Below are positions 27,766 to 38,016 of a stretch of DNA of 64,000 nucleotides, piece after piece (positions within the stretch are counted from its first letter, which is position 1; each line of letters begins with the position of its first letter). Position numbers and translations under genes: made by a program. The DNA comes from Saccharolobus caldissimus. Lineage in GTDB: Archaea > Thermoproteota > Thermoprotei_A > Sulfolobales > Sulfolobaceae. The stretch covers positions 1,638,001-1,702,000 of the forward strand of contig NZ_AP025226.1 in assembly GCF_020886315.1 (NCBI RefSeq), read 5' to 3'. Under the pieces are notes generated by a model. The model made no database searches, was not told the DNA's origin, and saw only the letters and a program-made list of their open reading frames with translations.

Positions 27766-28476
27766 TTAAAGTATATATTCTATTAGTTGATTAATCTCTT
27801 TAGGCATAGGTAAACTGCTAAGAGGAGTATAAATGGCCTCTTTTATAAAGGGTATTTTAATTATTTTATCTGTTAAATAGTATACCTTATCAATGTTTAT
27901 TTTTAATCTTGAATTATACATATTTATAATAGAAGATAAGAAATTAACATCTGTCGAATCATAGCCAAGTAGGAGACCCAATTCTTTAATATATTCCTCA
28001 AATATTTTCAGAAATGCTACGCTTTCATCTAAAAGTACTTGATTTGAGGGTAATACTGTAATCAAATTATAATTTATCCTCTTTTCATTTAGATAGGTAT
28101 AATAAGCTTCAAGTTCCTTATCTAGGCAGATGTCTGAGGGAATTGAGGGGTTATCAACTATAAAGAAATCGTGATCAGAAAAGTTACTATAAACTTCAGC
28201 CAATTTAGTAGCTTCAACTCTTTTTATCCTTTCACTACAACCTAAATTAATTATCGTTAAATTTCCAAAATTTTTTGAATAATCTGAGGAAAATGAATTA
28301 CCAGATAAAAATGATACTAAATTCCCTCTTATATTATATACTTTACTAATTGTAGACGTCAAGTCCTTATCTAAAAGTAATACATTATAATTCTCACTAA
28401 GTTTTTTAGTTAGAAAGTAAGCTATGAAAGACTTTCCAACACCACCCTTAACACTTACTATATCTATTCTTTTCAT
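27766..28476 (-). CDS. ParA/MinD-like P-loop ATPase
   Basis: Deviant Walker A VKGGVGKSF at the N-terminus, then LLLDKDLTSTISK and FFIVDNPSIPSD, giving a ParA/MinD fold of about 236 residues. ATG 28476 (MKRIDIVSVKGG) is preferred over the frame's first ATG (28494) because TATTTAATT lies about 26-35 nt before it. No ParB or plasmid-type gene is adjacent; a role in positioning or partition is only suggested by family. Confidence 0.8.
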   Translation of the reverse strand: MKRIDIVSVKGGVGKSFIAYFLTKKLSENYNVLLLDKDLTSTISKVYNIRGNLVSFLSGNSFSSDYSKNFGNLTIINLGCSERIKRVEATKLAEVYSNFSDHDFFIVDNPSIPSDICLDKELEAYYTYLNEKRINYNLITVLPSNQVLLDESVAFLKIFEEYIKELGLLLGYDSTDVNFLSSIINMYNSRLKINIDKVYYLTDKIIKIPFIKEAIYTPLSSLPMPKEINQLIEYIL

Positions 28477-28618
28477 TACAAGAATCATTTGCACGATGTA
28501 ATTAAATAGTTTAATTCATCTATTAAGAAGTGAAAGTGAAGATATACTAAAAATAAAAGACTAGTTTATGCTCTGAGAACCTGGCAAAAGTTTATAAGCT
28601 AGAATATATAGAATTCTC

Positions 28619-28912
28619 ATGATGACTAAGAAAAGAAGCAAATTAGAAATTATACAAGCCATACTGGAGGCGTGTAAGGTAGGGTCTCCTAAGACGAGAA
28701 TAATGTATGGAGCTAATCTAAGCTATGCACTAACGGGAAGATACATAAAGATGTTAATGGATCTAGAAATAATTAGACAAGAAGGTAAATTATATCTACT
28801 AACTAAGAAGGGAGAAGAATTACTTGACGATATAAGGAAATTCAATGATTTAAGAAAGCAAATGGATCAATTAAGAGAGAAAATTAACAGTGTTCTGTCA
28901 ATAAAGCAATAA
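28619..28912 (+). CDS. sso10a: Sso10a-type DNA-binding protein
   Basis: Sulfolobus chromatin protein: an N-terminal winged helix ([20 protein letters not shown], then [20 protein letters not shown]) and a C-terminal helix ([19 protein letters not shown]) that forms an antiparallel coiled coil in the dimer. Length 97 matches the family. A TATA box (AGTTTATAAGCT) lies about 26 nt before the tandem ATG codons at 28619/28622, so the transcript is leaderless. Confidence 0.93.
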   Translation: MMTKKRSKLEIIQAILEACKVGSPKTRIMYGANLSYALTGRYIKMLMDLEIIRQEGKLYLLTKKGEELLDDIRKFNDLRKQMDQLREKINSVLSIKQ

Positions 28913-28943
28913 ATGTAAATTTAATAAAAATTTTTTAAATAAT

Positions 28944-29345
28944 TTAAGATTTATTACTTTTTTCTATTTTCATGCCTGTTACTATTACTATTTTGGATTT
29001 TATATTTTTCATGAACTGATCAAGATCGTTAACTACTTTCTTACTCAAGGCTTGAAAATCAGCCTTATATGCATATGCTCTTCTACCCTTCTTTGACGTT
29101 TCAATTTTTTCCTTGATTATTATACCTTTCTTCTCAAGATTTAAGATAGACTTATTAACTACAGATTTCGTTATACCTAGTTTTTTAGATATGTCCTCCA
29201 TTGTTAAGGGCTGAGCTGATTTAATCAACAACTTTAAAACTTCTATATCTCTTCCCGTTAATCCATAGAGAAAACCAACTACGTCAAGTATGTTTACTAC
29301 TCTGCCATCTGGCAAGGTTATCTGATTTTCAGTTTGGCTTTGCAT
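28944..29345 (-). CDS. Winged-helix transcription regulator (Lrs14/TrmB-like)
   Basis: A 133-residue regulator with an N-terminal strand (QITLPDGRVVNILDVVGFLY), a winged helix (ISKKLGITKSVVNKSILNLE, wing KGRRAYAYK) and a C-terminal helix likely to dimerise. The layout fits the Lrs14-like regulators of Sulfolobales or TrmB relatives. TATA-like TTTTTAAGAG lies upstream of the ATG. Target genes unknown. Convergent with sso10a. Confidence 0.75.
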   Translation of the reverse strand: MQSQTENQITLPDGRVVNILDVVGFLYGLTGRDIEVLKLLIKSAQPLTMEDISKKLGITKSVVNKSILNLEKKGIIIKEKIETSKKGRRAYAYKADFQALSKKVVNDLDQFMKNIKSKIVIVTGMKIEKSNKS

Positions 29346-29430
29346 AATTAGAGGATTTCATAAAACTCTTAAAAATCTTTTGGTAGCTTGTAAACCTAAT
29401 TTATAATGATAAAAGAATATTGTTAAAAAT

Positions 29431-31266
29431 TCAGTTAGGAACCAATTTTCCATTCTTTAATGCATACAGAGCTCGTATTAACTCAGCGTGACTCCAGGCT
29501 AAGGGTGAGACTGAAGGATAATTACCGTTTTCACTAACCTGTTCTGGAATAACACCAGTTGGCAAGGAATTAGACAAAACCCAATCGATTTTTTCCTTTG
29601 CCTTTTCCTTTTCCCCCATTAAAGAATACACTTCAGACAACCATAGGGTTGAAATAAACCAAACATTTGGATTCTTTCCATCTTTTAAGTATAAATCATT
29701 TTCATATCGAGCTAGACCACCTTTTACGTTTAACTTCTCTTCAACTGTTTCCAAATTTTTAATAAACCTACTGTCATTAACTGGAATAACATCAAATATA
29801 GGTGCTAATAATGTACTTGAATCTATAGTTTTATCTATATCGTAAATATTCCCATTTTTAATATACAGAGTCCTAGCATAATGATCTCCTACCCAAAAGA
29901 AATCTAAAGCCTGATACATCTCCCTTGAAACCTTATCATATCTTAAAGCTACATCATCCTCACCAAAAAATTTAGCAAAACTCGATGCAGCCTTCAATGC
30001 AGCAATAGCAGTTATTGTAGTGTAAAAATGAACCCCACTCCTCTCTTCCCATAGGTCAAATGAAGGAAGAGGCAAACCTATTTCCTTATCTCTATAATTC
30101 ACTATGAAATCGGCTATACTCTTTATTACTGGTCTATAATAGGATTTTATAAAATCTACATCCTTCCATCTAGAAAAATGAAACCAGAGAGTATATAAGA
30201 ATAGCGCGCTCTCATCTTCTTGTATAGGTAAATAATCTAAAGTCCAAGGATGCCATGTAGAGCCGAAGTGACCTTCAACAGTATATTTGTGGAATAATGC
30301 ATTATTTATAGTAACAAGTCTTCTCGTAAACTCGAAAAATTGTCTTGGTTTATCAAAATATCCCATGAGCTCAAGAGCCATTATACAGAAAGCGGCATCC
30401 CTATGCCAAACGTAATTATAAGTATCCCTATTAAACCTTAAGATGTCTGTATCTAAGGAAGCTATTACTGCACCGTTATTCTGTATATGAGATTGTAAAA
30501 TTAACAAATTTCTCTTTAAAATGGAATTATACTCACCATAATCCTCTACTTTATTAAGCCATGCCTTCCAGTAGTCTTTATTCCTTTTTAGGAGGAGTTG
30601 AGGAGTTCTTTTCTTTACGTATTCATTTAAAGTCCTTATTTCATTATAATTTTTACCAGCTACTAACCATATGTAAAAGTCGCTATATGCCTTAAAACTC
30701 ACTGCGAAATCAACTGAGCCTTGGGCTATTGGATTCCCAGATAACTCACCGTCTTCACAATCCTTCCAAGTACCTAAATAACCCTTATATTCCTTAGTAC
30801 CAGTAGCATATTGATAAAAGGGGATAGATGAGGAGAGCAAAAACCATCTAGAACCCTTATATTGTATTATCGAGTCAGAATATGGGTCGAAGAGCGCAGT
30901 ATCACCGTCTGGTATACCACCTATGTGAAAATCAAAAGCTACGAAAACTCTAACGTCCTTATCCTCTCCACCCTTAAGTGAAACTTTCCTTATCCAAATG
31001 TCATAAGCCATATCTATAACATCCTCTAAGTAAAAACTTACATTCTTGAAGGAAAATGTGGAATAAACTGCTAATGTGTCATCTAAGTATCCTATTTTAG
31101 GATTTAATTGCTCAATCCAGCTAAAATTTCCATTTATCCAAATTCCAAACCTACCTTTATCTAAGTTATTTGATGTAGTTAGAGGCCAATAAAGTTCCCT
31201 AATTACAAAATTATTATCATATAAAGCAGTCAACGAACCATTGCCTAAGATTAGGTATCTAGTCAT
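29431..31266 (-). CDS. GH15 family glucoamylase or trehalase
   Basis: A 611-residue glycoside hydrolase of family 15: an N-terminal super-beta-sandwich domain (1-250) and a C-terminal (alpha/alpha)6 barrel. The likely catalytic acid is in LPSFDLWEERSGVHFYT, and the catalytic base in IPEQVSENG, with YVWHRDAAFCIMALEL forming the active-site entry. In Sulfolobus, GH15 members include both glucoamylase and trehalase, and sequence alone does not separate them here. No signal peptide, so it acts in the cytoplasm on glycogen-like or trehalose substrates. Confidence 0.85.
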   Translation of the reverse strand: MTRYLILGNGSLTALYDNNFVIRELYWPLTTSNNLDKGRFGIWINGNFSWIEQLNPKIGYLDDTLAVYSTFSFKNVSFYLEDVIDMAYDIWIRKVSLKGGEDKDVRVFVAFDFHIGGIPDGDTALFDPYSDSIIQYKGSRWFLLSSSIPFYQYATGTKEYKGYLGTWKDCEDGELSGNPIAQGSVDFAVSFKAYSDFYIWLVAGKNYNEIRTLNEYVKKRTPQLLLKRNKDYWKAWLNKVEDYGEYNSILKRNLLILQSHIQNNGAVIASLDTDILRFNRDTYNYVWHRDAAFCIMALELMGYFDKPRQFFEFTRRLVTINNALFHKYTVEGHFGSTWHPWTLDYLPIQEDESALFLYTLWFHFSRWKDVDFIKSYYRPVIKSIADFIVNYRDKEIGLPLPSFDLWEERSGVHFYTTITAIAALKAASSFAKFFGEDDVALRYDKVSREMYQALDFFWVGDHYARTLYIKNGNIYDIDKTIDSSTLLAPIFDVIPVNDSRFIKNLETVEEKLNVKGGLARYENDLYLKDGKNPNVWFISTLWLSEVYSLMGEKEKAKEKIDWVLSNSLPTGVIPEQVSENGNYPSVSPLAWSHAELIRALYALKNGKLVPN

Positions 31267-31758
31267 GTACTATACTATTAATAACAAAAATATTTTCCTT
31301 TCTGTTGTATACTTTTTAATAAAAATTATATCATATATCTTCATATATCTCTCACCTATCTCTCACCAATATTACTTAATCTAAGTTAAGAGAAAATTTA
31401 ACCTACGTTCATTTTAAATCTGACTTGCATACCACCTTAAAATGGCTAAATTTTCCTTCCAGAGGATTCATAGTTCCTATCATCAATTAGGGATTATATC
31501 TCTTATTTAATGGACAGTCAGGGATATAGAACTTCACCACGAAAAGGAGACTTTCATTATTAAGCTCTAGTCCCTTATGAGGGAGATATTATTATTTATT
31601 TCTTACTCAGTTCTATTAAACCCTCAATCGAGCTGAGGGGCTAATAAAGAGTAAGTATCATGAGAAAAGTTTTTAAAAAATAATAAAAGTAAAAATATAT
31701 ATAATATTATTTTGTAGATTTGGGAAAAAGTTTTTAAATAATTATTCATAGAAAACAT
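31267..31758. other. Long intergenic region with inverted and tandem repeats
   Basis: 492 nt without a supported frame. It holds a tandem duplication TCATATATCT (31331-31350), two CTCACC units (31351-31367), a TCCC-TTATGA-GGGA hairpin (31571-31584), and a nested inverted repeat: CTTACTC (31602-31608) with GAGTAAG (31649-31655), enclosing CCCTCA/TGAGGG (31621-31639). The end carries the TATA box TTTTTAAATA of the next gene. It could encode a small RNA or hold an element remnant; nothing decisive is visible. Confidence 0.45.
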
Positions 31759-33321
31759 ATGAAAAGAATATATATAATATTCTTCGTGATAGCTCTAGGA
31801 TTAAGTATCATAACTGCTTCTATAAGTCTAAACCATAATAAATCTATAGATCCCTCTAGTATTTATACCTTACAACCAGCGAATTTAGGAAATACTCAAA
31901 ATTACCTAATTAACCCAGTTTTTCCTGCTCATACTATTGCTAGTCAGTACGGTTTCGTTACTGAAGGAAACGGGAGGGTTTTCATAGGAGGATTATATGA
32001 AAGTGGTAACGGATATTTAGCTGGAGCTAAAGGAGCAGCAGTAGTGGCATCGATGTTAGCATATCAACCTTTAACTGAGTACGATTATTACCTTTATATC
32101 ACATCACCTTCTCCAATAAATGTAGGCGGCGCAGTAAAAACGGACTCAGCTACAGTGCTATTTCTTGCTTCTATGTTAAACGATCAATCTTCTATAAATA
32201 AATCAATGTACTTCCTAGGTGATGTTGGACTAGAAGGATATATGTATTCAACTGGTGTAGTTTATCAGAGGGTAGTTCAGTTATATGAGGGAGGAATATA
32301 CTACCTAGTAGTACCCTACATGATGGCTTTAGCTGAAGGGAATAACTTTCAGATGGCAGAACAATTTGCTAAACAACATAATATTACTTTGATGACTGCA
32401 GAGGATATACCACAAATGTATGAAATACTGACTAATCAAATGTTACCTAAACCTTCTGGATATTTAGATCTACAATTTAATATTACTTCTGGATATTATT
32501 CTCTAAGCAAAATATATAGCGAATATTTATCTTTAGCAAATATGAATGGCGTAAATCAAGATATACTTTCTACCGCTGAACAATATTGGAGTGAGGCTGA
32601 GGCTCTAGCGTCAAGTGGAAACTTCACAGCATTCTATATCTATCCTAATCCTGCTATTTCAGCAATTACTTTACTTGTAAATGCTACGCATAATACTAGC
32701 ATATTGTATACTCAAGTTAACGAAGCCGTTAATGATGCATATAAAACTATGAACTTATGGAAATTGGAGACTGCAGCTGAAGCCGAGTATTTATTGCAAA
32801 GTAATAATGTAAGTCTAGAGGTTTTAGCAAACGCGTGGGCTGGTTTGAGCTTAAGTATAAAAGTAGGGCCAACCATAACTCCTTACGGTCTTTATAGCGG
32901 ATTATATAACATGTTTGTAAGCGATGTGTACTCAGCAGAATACGTTAATGCAATTACTGGTACTCATATAGGTAATATAACTTTATTAACACAAATCTAT
33001 GATAACCCTAATGTATTATATGACTATGGATTCTTAGCTAATTACTATGCAAAATTAGCCATAGCATTAAGAGATTATTATCTAAATCAACTTAATCAGA
33101 GTAGTAGACAACTTATATATCAAAATATAGATAGCTATATGAAAAACTTAACTACAATTCTTGAAAACGCTGCTGCATATTATGATGGTCCTTCAGTAGT
33201 AGGGTATATATTAATAAAGGCTGGAGAGACTACAGGCAACTTAAATCTACTTTATTATTCAATGGCGTTTATAAGGTTTACGATGAACACAGAGCAATTA
33301 ACATGGTATAACGCTGATTGA
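31759..33321 (+). CDS. Secreted protein with S16 (Lon-type) protease-like domain
   Basis: A 520-residue exported protein: signal peptide/anchor (about 3-24), then a domain resembling archaeal secreted S16 proteins ([20 protein letters not shown] followed by [13 protein letters not shown], in the place of the usual G-G-P-S-A-G serine loop), then a long helical region with sequons. The catalytic Lys of Lon, expected in a V-G-G-I-x-x-K segment about 40 residues on, appears as STGVVYQR, so activity is uncertain. TATA-like TTTTTAAATA precedes the start. The S16 resemblance is by eye and moderate. Confidence 0.55.
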   Translation: MKRIYIIFFVIALGLSIITASISLNHNKSIDPSSIYTLQPANLGNTQNYLINPVFPAHTIASQYGFVTEGNGRVFIGGLYESGNGYLAGAKGAAVVASMLAYQPLTEYDYYLYITSPSPINVGGAVKTDSATVLFLASMLNDQSSINKSMYFLGDVGLEGYMYSTGVVYQRVVQLYEGGIYYLVVPYMMALAEGNNFQMAEQFAKQHNITLMTAEDIPQMYEILTNQMLPKPSGYLDLQFNITSGYYSLSKIYSEYLSLANMNGVNQDILSTAEQYWSEAEALASSGNFTAFYIYPNPAISAITLLVNATHNTSILYTQVNEAVNDAYKTMNLWKLETAAEAEYLLQSNNVSLEVLANAWAGLSLSIKVGPTITPYGLYSGLYNMFVSDVYSAEYVNAITGTHIGNITLLTQIYDNPNVLYDYGFLANYYAKLAIALRDYYLNQLNQSSRQLIYQNIDSYMKNLTTILENAAAYYDGPSVVGYILIKAGETTGNLNLLYYSMAFIRFTMNTEQLTWYNAD

Positions 33322-33493
33322 AAATTATATAAAATCAATTTATTTTTGTTTTAAAGCTAACAAGTGAAGTAATTTATGAAGCGCTTAGCACGAACTACAG
33401 TTTAAGTTCTAATAGTTTCTTTTTCGAAATTTCTACGACGTGAATATACTTTGTTCGTAAGAAATGCTTATTTATTAATATTTTAAAAATTTA

Positions 33494-34744
33494 ATGATGT
33501 CACCTAAAACGTTAACAGAAAAAATTTTAAGTAGGGCTGCTGGAAAAGACGTTTCGCCAGGGGATGTAATAGAGGCTAAGGTTGATATTGTAGCCTTCCA
33601 TGACTTAACCGGGTATCACGTAATAGAGGTAATGGAAAAAGCTGAAATGTTAAAGGTGTTCGACAAAAATAAAATAGTAATAGCGTTTGATCACTTAGCC
33701 CCACCTCCCGATGTTAGAAGCGCGGAAATTCAAGGATATATTAGGAAATTCGTTAGATCGCAGGGAATCCCCAATTTTTATGATATAAATTATGGTATTT
33801 TACATGAGGTGTTAATAGAACAGTATGCTAATCCAGGTCAAGTTATATTAGCAGCGGATAGTCATACAACTACATCTGGTGCCGTTGGGGCTTTCGCACA
33901 AGGTATGGGAGCAAGTGATATTGCGGCAGCAGTAATAACTGGAAAAACTTGGCTCGTAGTTCCACAGCCTTTTAAAGTAATATTAGAGGGTAAGCCGGCT
34001 AAGTGGATTACTGGAAAAGATGTAGCTTTAAAGTTGTTAGGTGATTTTAAGGCAGATTACTTTAATGGAATGTCTATTGAAGTTTTCGTAAAGGATTCCT
34101 TAAGTTTCCCAATGGATTACAGAGCTACTGTATCAAATATGGGCATTGAAATGAATGCTGATGCACTTATGTTCATTCCAGATCAAGAAACTAAAAGATA
34201 TATTAAGGAAATGAGGGGGTATGAGCCAGAGATAATAACGCCAGATAATAACGCTAAATACGTTGATGAATATACGATTCAACTCGATAAATTAGAGCCA
34301 TTAGTAGCTGCCCCTCATAGTGTAGACAATGTGAAAGTAGTTAATGAACTAGAAGGTACTCCCGTTGATCAAGTTTACATAGGATCGTGCACTAATGGCA
34401 GGTTAAGTGATTTTGAGATTGCTGCGAAAATAATGAAAGGTAAAAGGGTAAAAAGTAGATGCATAGCTATACCTGCATCTTACAAAATGTTTAAAGAAGC
34501 TTTAGAAAAGGGATATATTCAAACACTAGTTGATGCTGGCTGTATTGTAACATATGGTACTTGCGGTCCGTGCTTAGGCGGGCACTTTGGTATAGCAGGA
34601 CCGGGTGAAAATATTGTCTCCACCAGTTCGAGAAACTTCAAGGGCAGAATGGGAAGTAATGATGCTAAAGTGTACTTATCGGGTCCAGCTGTGGCTGCGA
34701 TAAGTGCAATAGAGGGGAAAATTACAGATCCTAGGGTGATTTAA
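33494..34744 (+). CDS. leuC: 3-isopropylmalate/homoaconitate dehydratase large subunit
   Basis: Aconitase-family lyase subunit with a 4Fe-4S cluster held by Cys299 (IGSCTNGR), Cys357 and Cys360 (TCGPCLGGH). It isomerises 2- to 3-isopropylmalate in leucine synthesis; archaeal versions may also act on homologous substrates. 416 residues, normal for the archaeal LeuC/HacA group. Abuts leuD with no gap. Confidence 0.9.
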   Translation: MMSPKTLTEKILSRAAGKDVSPGDVIEAKVDIVAFHDLTGYHVIEVMEKAEMLKVFDKNKIVIAFDHLAPPPDVRSAEIQGYIRKFVRSQGIPNFYDINYGILHEVLIEQYANPGQVILAADSHTTTSGAVGAFAQGMGASDIAAAVITGKTWLVVPQPFKVILEGKPAKWITGKDVALKLLGDFKADYFNGMSIEVFVKDSLSFPMDYRATVSNMGIEMNADALMFIPDQETKRYIKEMRGYEPEIITPDNNAKYVDEYTIQLDKLEPLVAAPHSVDNVKVVNELEGTPVDQVYIGSCTNGRLSDFEIAAKIMKGKRVKSRCIAIPASYKMFKEALEKGYIQTLVDAGCIVTYGTCGPCLGGHFGIAGPGENIVSTSSRNFKGRMGSNDAKVYLSGPAVAAISAIEGKITDPRVI

Positions 34745-35236
34745 ATGATAGTCGAAGGATCAGTAATTAAATTTGGTGATAAAATAGATACAGATATAAT
34801 AATTCCAGCTAGATACTTAAAATATACTGATCCACAATATTTAGCTCAACATGCCATGGAACCTTTAGACCCCGAATTTTATAAGAAGGCATCAAAAGGT
34901 GTTATAATTGTAGCTGGAAAAGTATTCGGCATGGGGTCTTCTAGGGAACAAGCTGCTATTGCGTTAAAGGCTGCTGGGGTTAAGGCTATAATAGCCGAAT
35001 CATTTGCTAGAATATTTTATAGAAATGCTATAAATAATGGATTACCAGTTATAACATTGCCTAATGCTACAAAGGAAATTAATGAAGGTGTTATAGTTAA
35101 AATTAACGTGGAAACCGGTGAAGTATTCGTAGGAGATAAAGTACTTAAGGGTAAGGGAATAACTGGGATGGCTTTAGAAATATTGAAAGCTGGAGGTATA
35201 ATGGAATATTTAAAAAGTATCCAGAGAGTTAACTGA
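34745..35236 (+). CDS. leuD: 3-isopropylmalate/homoaconitate dehydratase small subunit
   Basis: Swivelling-domain subunit of the LeuCD enzyme, 163 residues. The conserved loop [20 protein letters not shown] and [19 protein letters not shown] are present. Substrate range of LeuD-type subunits depends on the loop near residue 30 ([15 protein letters not shown]), typical for archaeal enzymes. Its start directly follows the leuC stop, so the two are co-translated. Confidence 0.92.
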   Translation: MIVEGSVIKFGDKIDTDIIIPARYLKYTDPQYLAQHAMEPLDPEFYKKASKGVIIVAGKVFGMGSSREQAAIALKAAGVKAIIAESFARIFYRNAINNGLPVITLPNATKEINEGVIVKINVETGEVFVGDKVLKGKGITGMALEILKAGGIMEYLKSIQRVN

Positions 35237-35274
35237 AACTAAAAGTTTATTTTTTCAGAATAACATAGTATTTT

Positions 35275-35508
35275 GTGAAGTGGATTATTATCGGTCTACT
35301 CTCTCTTTTTATAGCATTATTTGACTATAAGATAGGTTTAGAAATGACTAGAATAATATATGGAGATGTAGTATATAAAATAATGACCTCACTACCATTT
35401 AGTATCATATATTTCGTTATAGTCTTTATAATGGAAATACTAATTATATCATTATTTCAAAAAATTATAAAAATAAGAAAAATAATTGATTTTGTTATGA
35501 GGAGATAA
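35275..35508 (+). CDS. Small membrane protein (77 aa)
   Basis: GTG start with AAAAGTTTATTTTTT about 22-35 nt upstream. Two membrane helices (about 2-21 and 42-64) separated by a short loop, with a basic C-terminus. No family recognised. It lies between leuD and the ABC transporter. Confidence 0.5.
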   Translation: MKWIIIGLLSLFIALFDYKIGLEMTRIIYGDVVYKIMTSLPFSIIYFVIVFIMEILIISLFQKIIKIRKIIDFVMRR

Positions 35509-35541
35509 TTCTGAAAATTGTGATATAATAATTGATTTTCT

Positions 35542-35565
35542 AGTGATACGATAGACTATATCACT
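35542..35565. promoter_or_regulatory. Perfect inverted repeat upstream of ABC transporter
   Basis: AGTGATA (35542-35548) and TATCACT (35559-35565) form a 7-bp stem with a 10-nt loop; a third copy of the half-site, GTGATAT, lies at 35520-35526. It is upstream of the ABC transporter TATA (AAGCTTTTAAGA, about 35596-35607). Could be an operator or the terminator of the preceding small gene. Confidence 0.4.
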
Positions 35566-35647
35566 TTCGAAAATGTATAGGAAAACTGCAACAAAAAGCT
35601 TTTAAGAACTAATAAGAAGAGAGAGTCGAGGTGGATTTGTTGGAAGA

Positions 35648-36406
35648 ATCCTAGAAGCAATAGATTTAGCCTATGCCTATCCTAATGGGTATTTAGTATT
35701 TGAAAACGTGAATATGTTCACTAAAGATAATGAGTTAGTTGCTATTGTGGGACCTACTGGAGTAGGGAAATCTACTTTATTAAGAGTATTGGGGGGATTT
35801 GTGAAACCACTCAGAGGAGAAGTTAGACTTCTAGGTAAAAAAATAAACGGTCCCACACCTAAAATTGCTTTGATACATCAGTCAATTGCAACTTTTCCTT
35901 GGCTTACTGCATTAGATAATGTAAAATTGGGACTAAAATATAGGAAATTACCTAAAGAAGAGGAGGATAAAATAGCAAGGCATATACTTGAAATCGTTGG
36001 TCTTCAAGGTTTTGAAAACTTTTACCCTAAACAGATGAGCGGTGGTATGAGGCAACGAGTTTCCATAGCTAGGGCATTAGCCGCTGACCCTTTAGTTCTG
36101 TTAATGGACGAACCGTTTTCCCACCTAGATGAGTTAACTGCAGAAGGTTTAAGGCAAGAGATATACTCTATGTTATTTAACGGGAAAACAACATTAAGGA
36201 GTGTAGTATTAGTCTCACATAATTTAAATGAGGTTGTCGAGTTAGCTGATAGGGTTTACGTATTAAATGGCAGACCTGCAACTGTAGTTGGCGAGGTAGA
36301 AATAAAATTAGAGAGACCTAGAAGTCCTAAAGACGAGCGTTTTCAAGAATATTTAGACGTTCTATACGCTCTTCTAACTCCTGTAAAGAAAGGTGAAAGT
36401 TCGTGA
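35648..36406 (+). CDS. ABC transporter ATPase, NitT/TauT-like (start unresolved)
   Basis: Energises the permease encoded next (ATGA-type overlap). Walker A is GPTGVGKST, the signature is MSGGMRQRVSIA, Walker B LVLLMDEPF and the switch His VLVSHN. The family N-terminus ILEAIDLAYAYPNGYLVFEN is coded in frame from 35648 but no ATG, GTG or TTG precedes it before the stop at 35603; the first in-frame start is GTG 35708, which would remove the A-loop Tyr region. A TATA box at about 35596-35607 points to GTG 35631, which is one base out of frame (V-D-L-L-E-E-S-stop). Either a base is missing in the sequence, or a non-standard start or frameshift is used. Confidence 0.8.
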   Translation: MLEAIDLAYAYPNGYLVFENVNMFTKDNELVAIVGPTGVGKSTLLRVLGGFVKPLRGEVRLLGKKINGPTPKIALIHQSIATFPWLTALDNVKLGLKYRKLPKEEEDKIARHILEIVGLQGFENFYPKQMSGGMRQRVSIARALAADPLVLLMDEPFSHLDELTAEGLRQEIYSMLFNGKTTLRSVVLVSHNLNEVVELADRVYVLNGRPATVVGEVEIKLERPRSPKDERFQEYLDVLYALLTPVKKGESS

Positions 36407-38016
36407 ATCCTATTATACTCATGTTTTTAGCCACATTAGCATCATTAGGGAGAGTATTTCTCACAATAGGATTATCTATAGTTACTGGATGGTTTTTGGG
36501 ATATCTCGCAATAAAAAATAGAGCTTTCGAGAACACTTACGTTTCTTTAATAGAAGTATTTGAATCAGTTCCAGTAATTTCATTTTTCCCAGTAGTTTTA
36601 ATATTTTTTGTATACAGAATTGGAGGATACCTAGGAATAGAACTCGCTGTGGATTTCCTGGTATTCACTGCAGTAGTTTGGAATATATGGATTGGGATTT
36701 ACCAGGCTTTTAAGACAATACCTTCAGATCTAATAGAAGTCAGTGAAAATTACAGGTTAGGTTTCTTAAAGAAAATGAGTCAACTCTACATACCCTATTC
36801 ATGGCCGAGAATAGCTGCCAATCTTATTCCTAGCTTTGCTGACGCATTTTTCTATATTACTGTTAGTGAAGTCTTTTCAATTGGATCCTCTACATATCAC
36901 GTATTTGGAATAGGAACGTTAATAGCTGAATATACCGCTGCCAATGAATACGTTTTAGCTTTAGAGGGATTAGGTATTCTTGCAGTCTTTGTTTCATTAT
37001 TTACATATCTATTAAGAAAGTTCGCAGCTTATACTGTCGCAAGGTATGGTTTAGATACTGAGCTGCAAGTATCTAGAAGGGGTAGGCTAAGAATAAGGTA
37101 CTCTACCAGAATTTCAAATACTTTAGCTCCTTTTACTAAGTTATCAAAATATATGGTTAGAATCAGTAAAAGTAAAGTTCAAATAGATGAGGAGGAGAGG
37201 AGGAGAAATCTACCTTGGAGATATCTAGGAATTGGAATATCTGTCCTATTAATAGTCTTAATAGTCTATGGGGCGTTTTCGACTATTTCTTCTGTTCCAG
37301 AGTCTACATGGTCATATTTAATATCTACTACGCCTAACGATTTATATGATATCTTAATAGATTATGCAAGAGTAGCGTTCATAGCGATAATCAGCTTACT
37401 ATTTGCCATATTCTTGGGGTACTATTTAGCCACTCATGAAAAAATTGAAAGAGTTCTTATTCCAATAATACAAACCTATGCATCATTCCCTGCTCCAGCG
37501 TATTTTCCGTTATTTTTCGGTGCAAGCATAATGATAGTTCACCAGATATTTGGAGATTGGACTAATGAGTTTTATGTTATATTTCTAGGATTTATGTCTA
37601 CTTTCTATTACGTATTTTACAGCTATTGGTTGGGAATAAAGAACATGCCGTATCAATATTGGGAAATAATGAAGAACTATAATTTTTCATTTTGGCAAAA
37701 ACTTAGATACGTGATATTACCATCTACATTTCCTTATATAGTAGCTGGAATTTCAAGTACAATCAATAGTGCGTGGGGAGGATTGGCAATAGGTGAATAT
37801 TGGCCTAATATATATAATGGATATACTTTACAAGTGTCCCACGGGTTGATGAAAAGCATAGCGGTCGCTACAAATAATGGTAATATTCCATTAGCAGCTT
37901 GGGACTCTCTTCTATTTGGCATAATTGTAGTAATTTATTCTATATCATTCACTAGAAAATTAATGGATCTAGCAAGAAGTAAATACATAGCAGAAGAGGG
38001 GATTTATTTGGCATAA
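36403..38016 (+). CDS. ABC transporter permease, two fused BPD domains
   Basis: A 537-residue permease with two related transmembrane domains in tandem (about residues 1-215 and 285-525), each with an EAA-like loop (IEVSENYRLGFLKKMSQLYIP and WEIMKNYNFSFWQKLRYVIL) of the nitrate/sulfonate/taurine type. One chain would supply both halves of the transporter channel. No solute-binding protein gene is adjacent, so the substrate is unknown. Start overlaps the ATPase gene. Confidence 0.85.
   Translation: MNPIILMFLATLASLGRVFLTIGLSIVTGWFLGYLAIKNRAFENTYVSLIEVFESVPVISFFPVVLIFFVYRIGGYLGIELAVDFLVFTAVVWNIWIGIYQAFKTIPSDLIEVSENYRLGFLKKMSQLYIPYSWPRIAANLIPSFADAFFYITVSEVFSIGSSTYHVFGIGTLIAEYTAANEYVLALEGLGILAVFVSLFTYLLRKFAAYTVARYGLDTELQVSRRGRLRIRYSTRISNTLAPFTKLSKYMVRISKSKVQIDEEERRRNLPWRYLGIGISVLLIVLIVYGAFSTISSVPESTWSYLISTTPNDLYDILIDYARVAFIAIISLLFAIFLGYYLATHEKIERVLIPIIQTYASFPAPAYFPLFFGASIMIVHQIFGDWTNEFYVIFLGFMSTFYYVFYSYWLGIKNMPYQYWEIMKNYNFSFWQKLRYVILPSTFPYIVAGISSTINSAWGGLAIGEYWPNIYNGYTLQVSHGLMKSIAVATNNGNIPLAAWDSLLFGIIVVIYSISFTRKLMDLARSKYIAEEGIYLA

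Noticed and set aside
31513-31537. Minus-strand GTGGTGA, 12 nt, CTGA in the long intergenic region
   Set aside because: Only one C/D pair is present; the other pair is missing on both sides.
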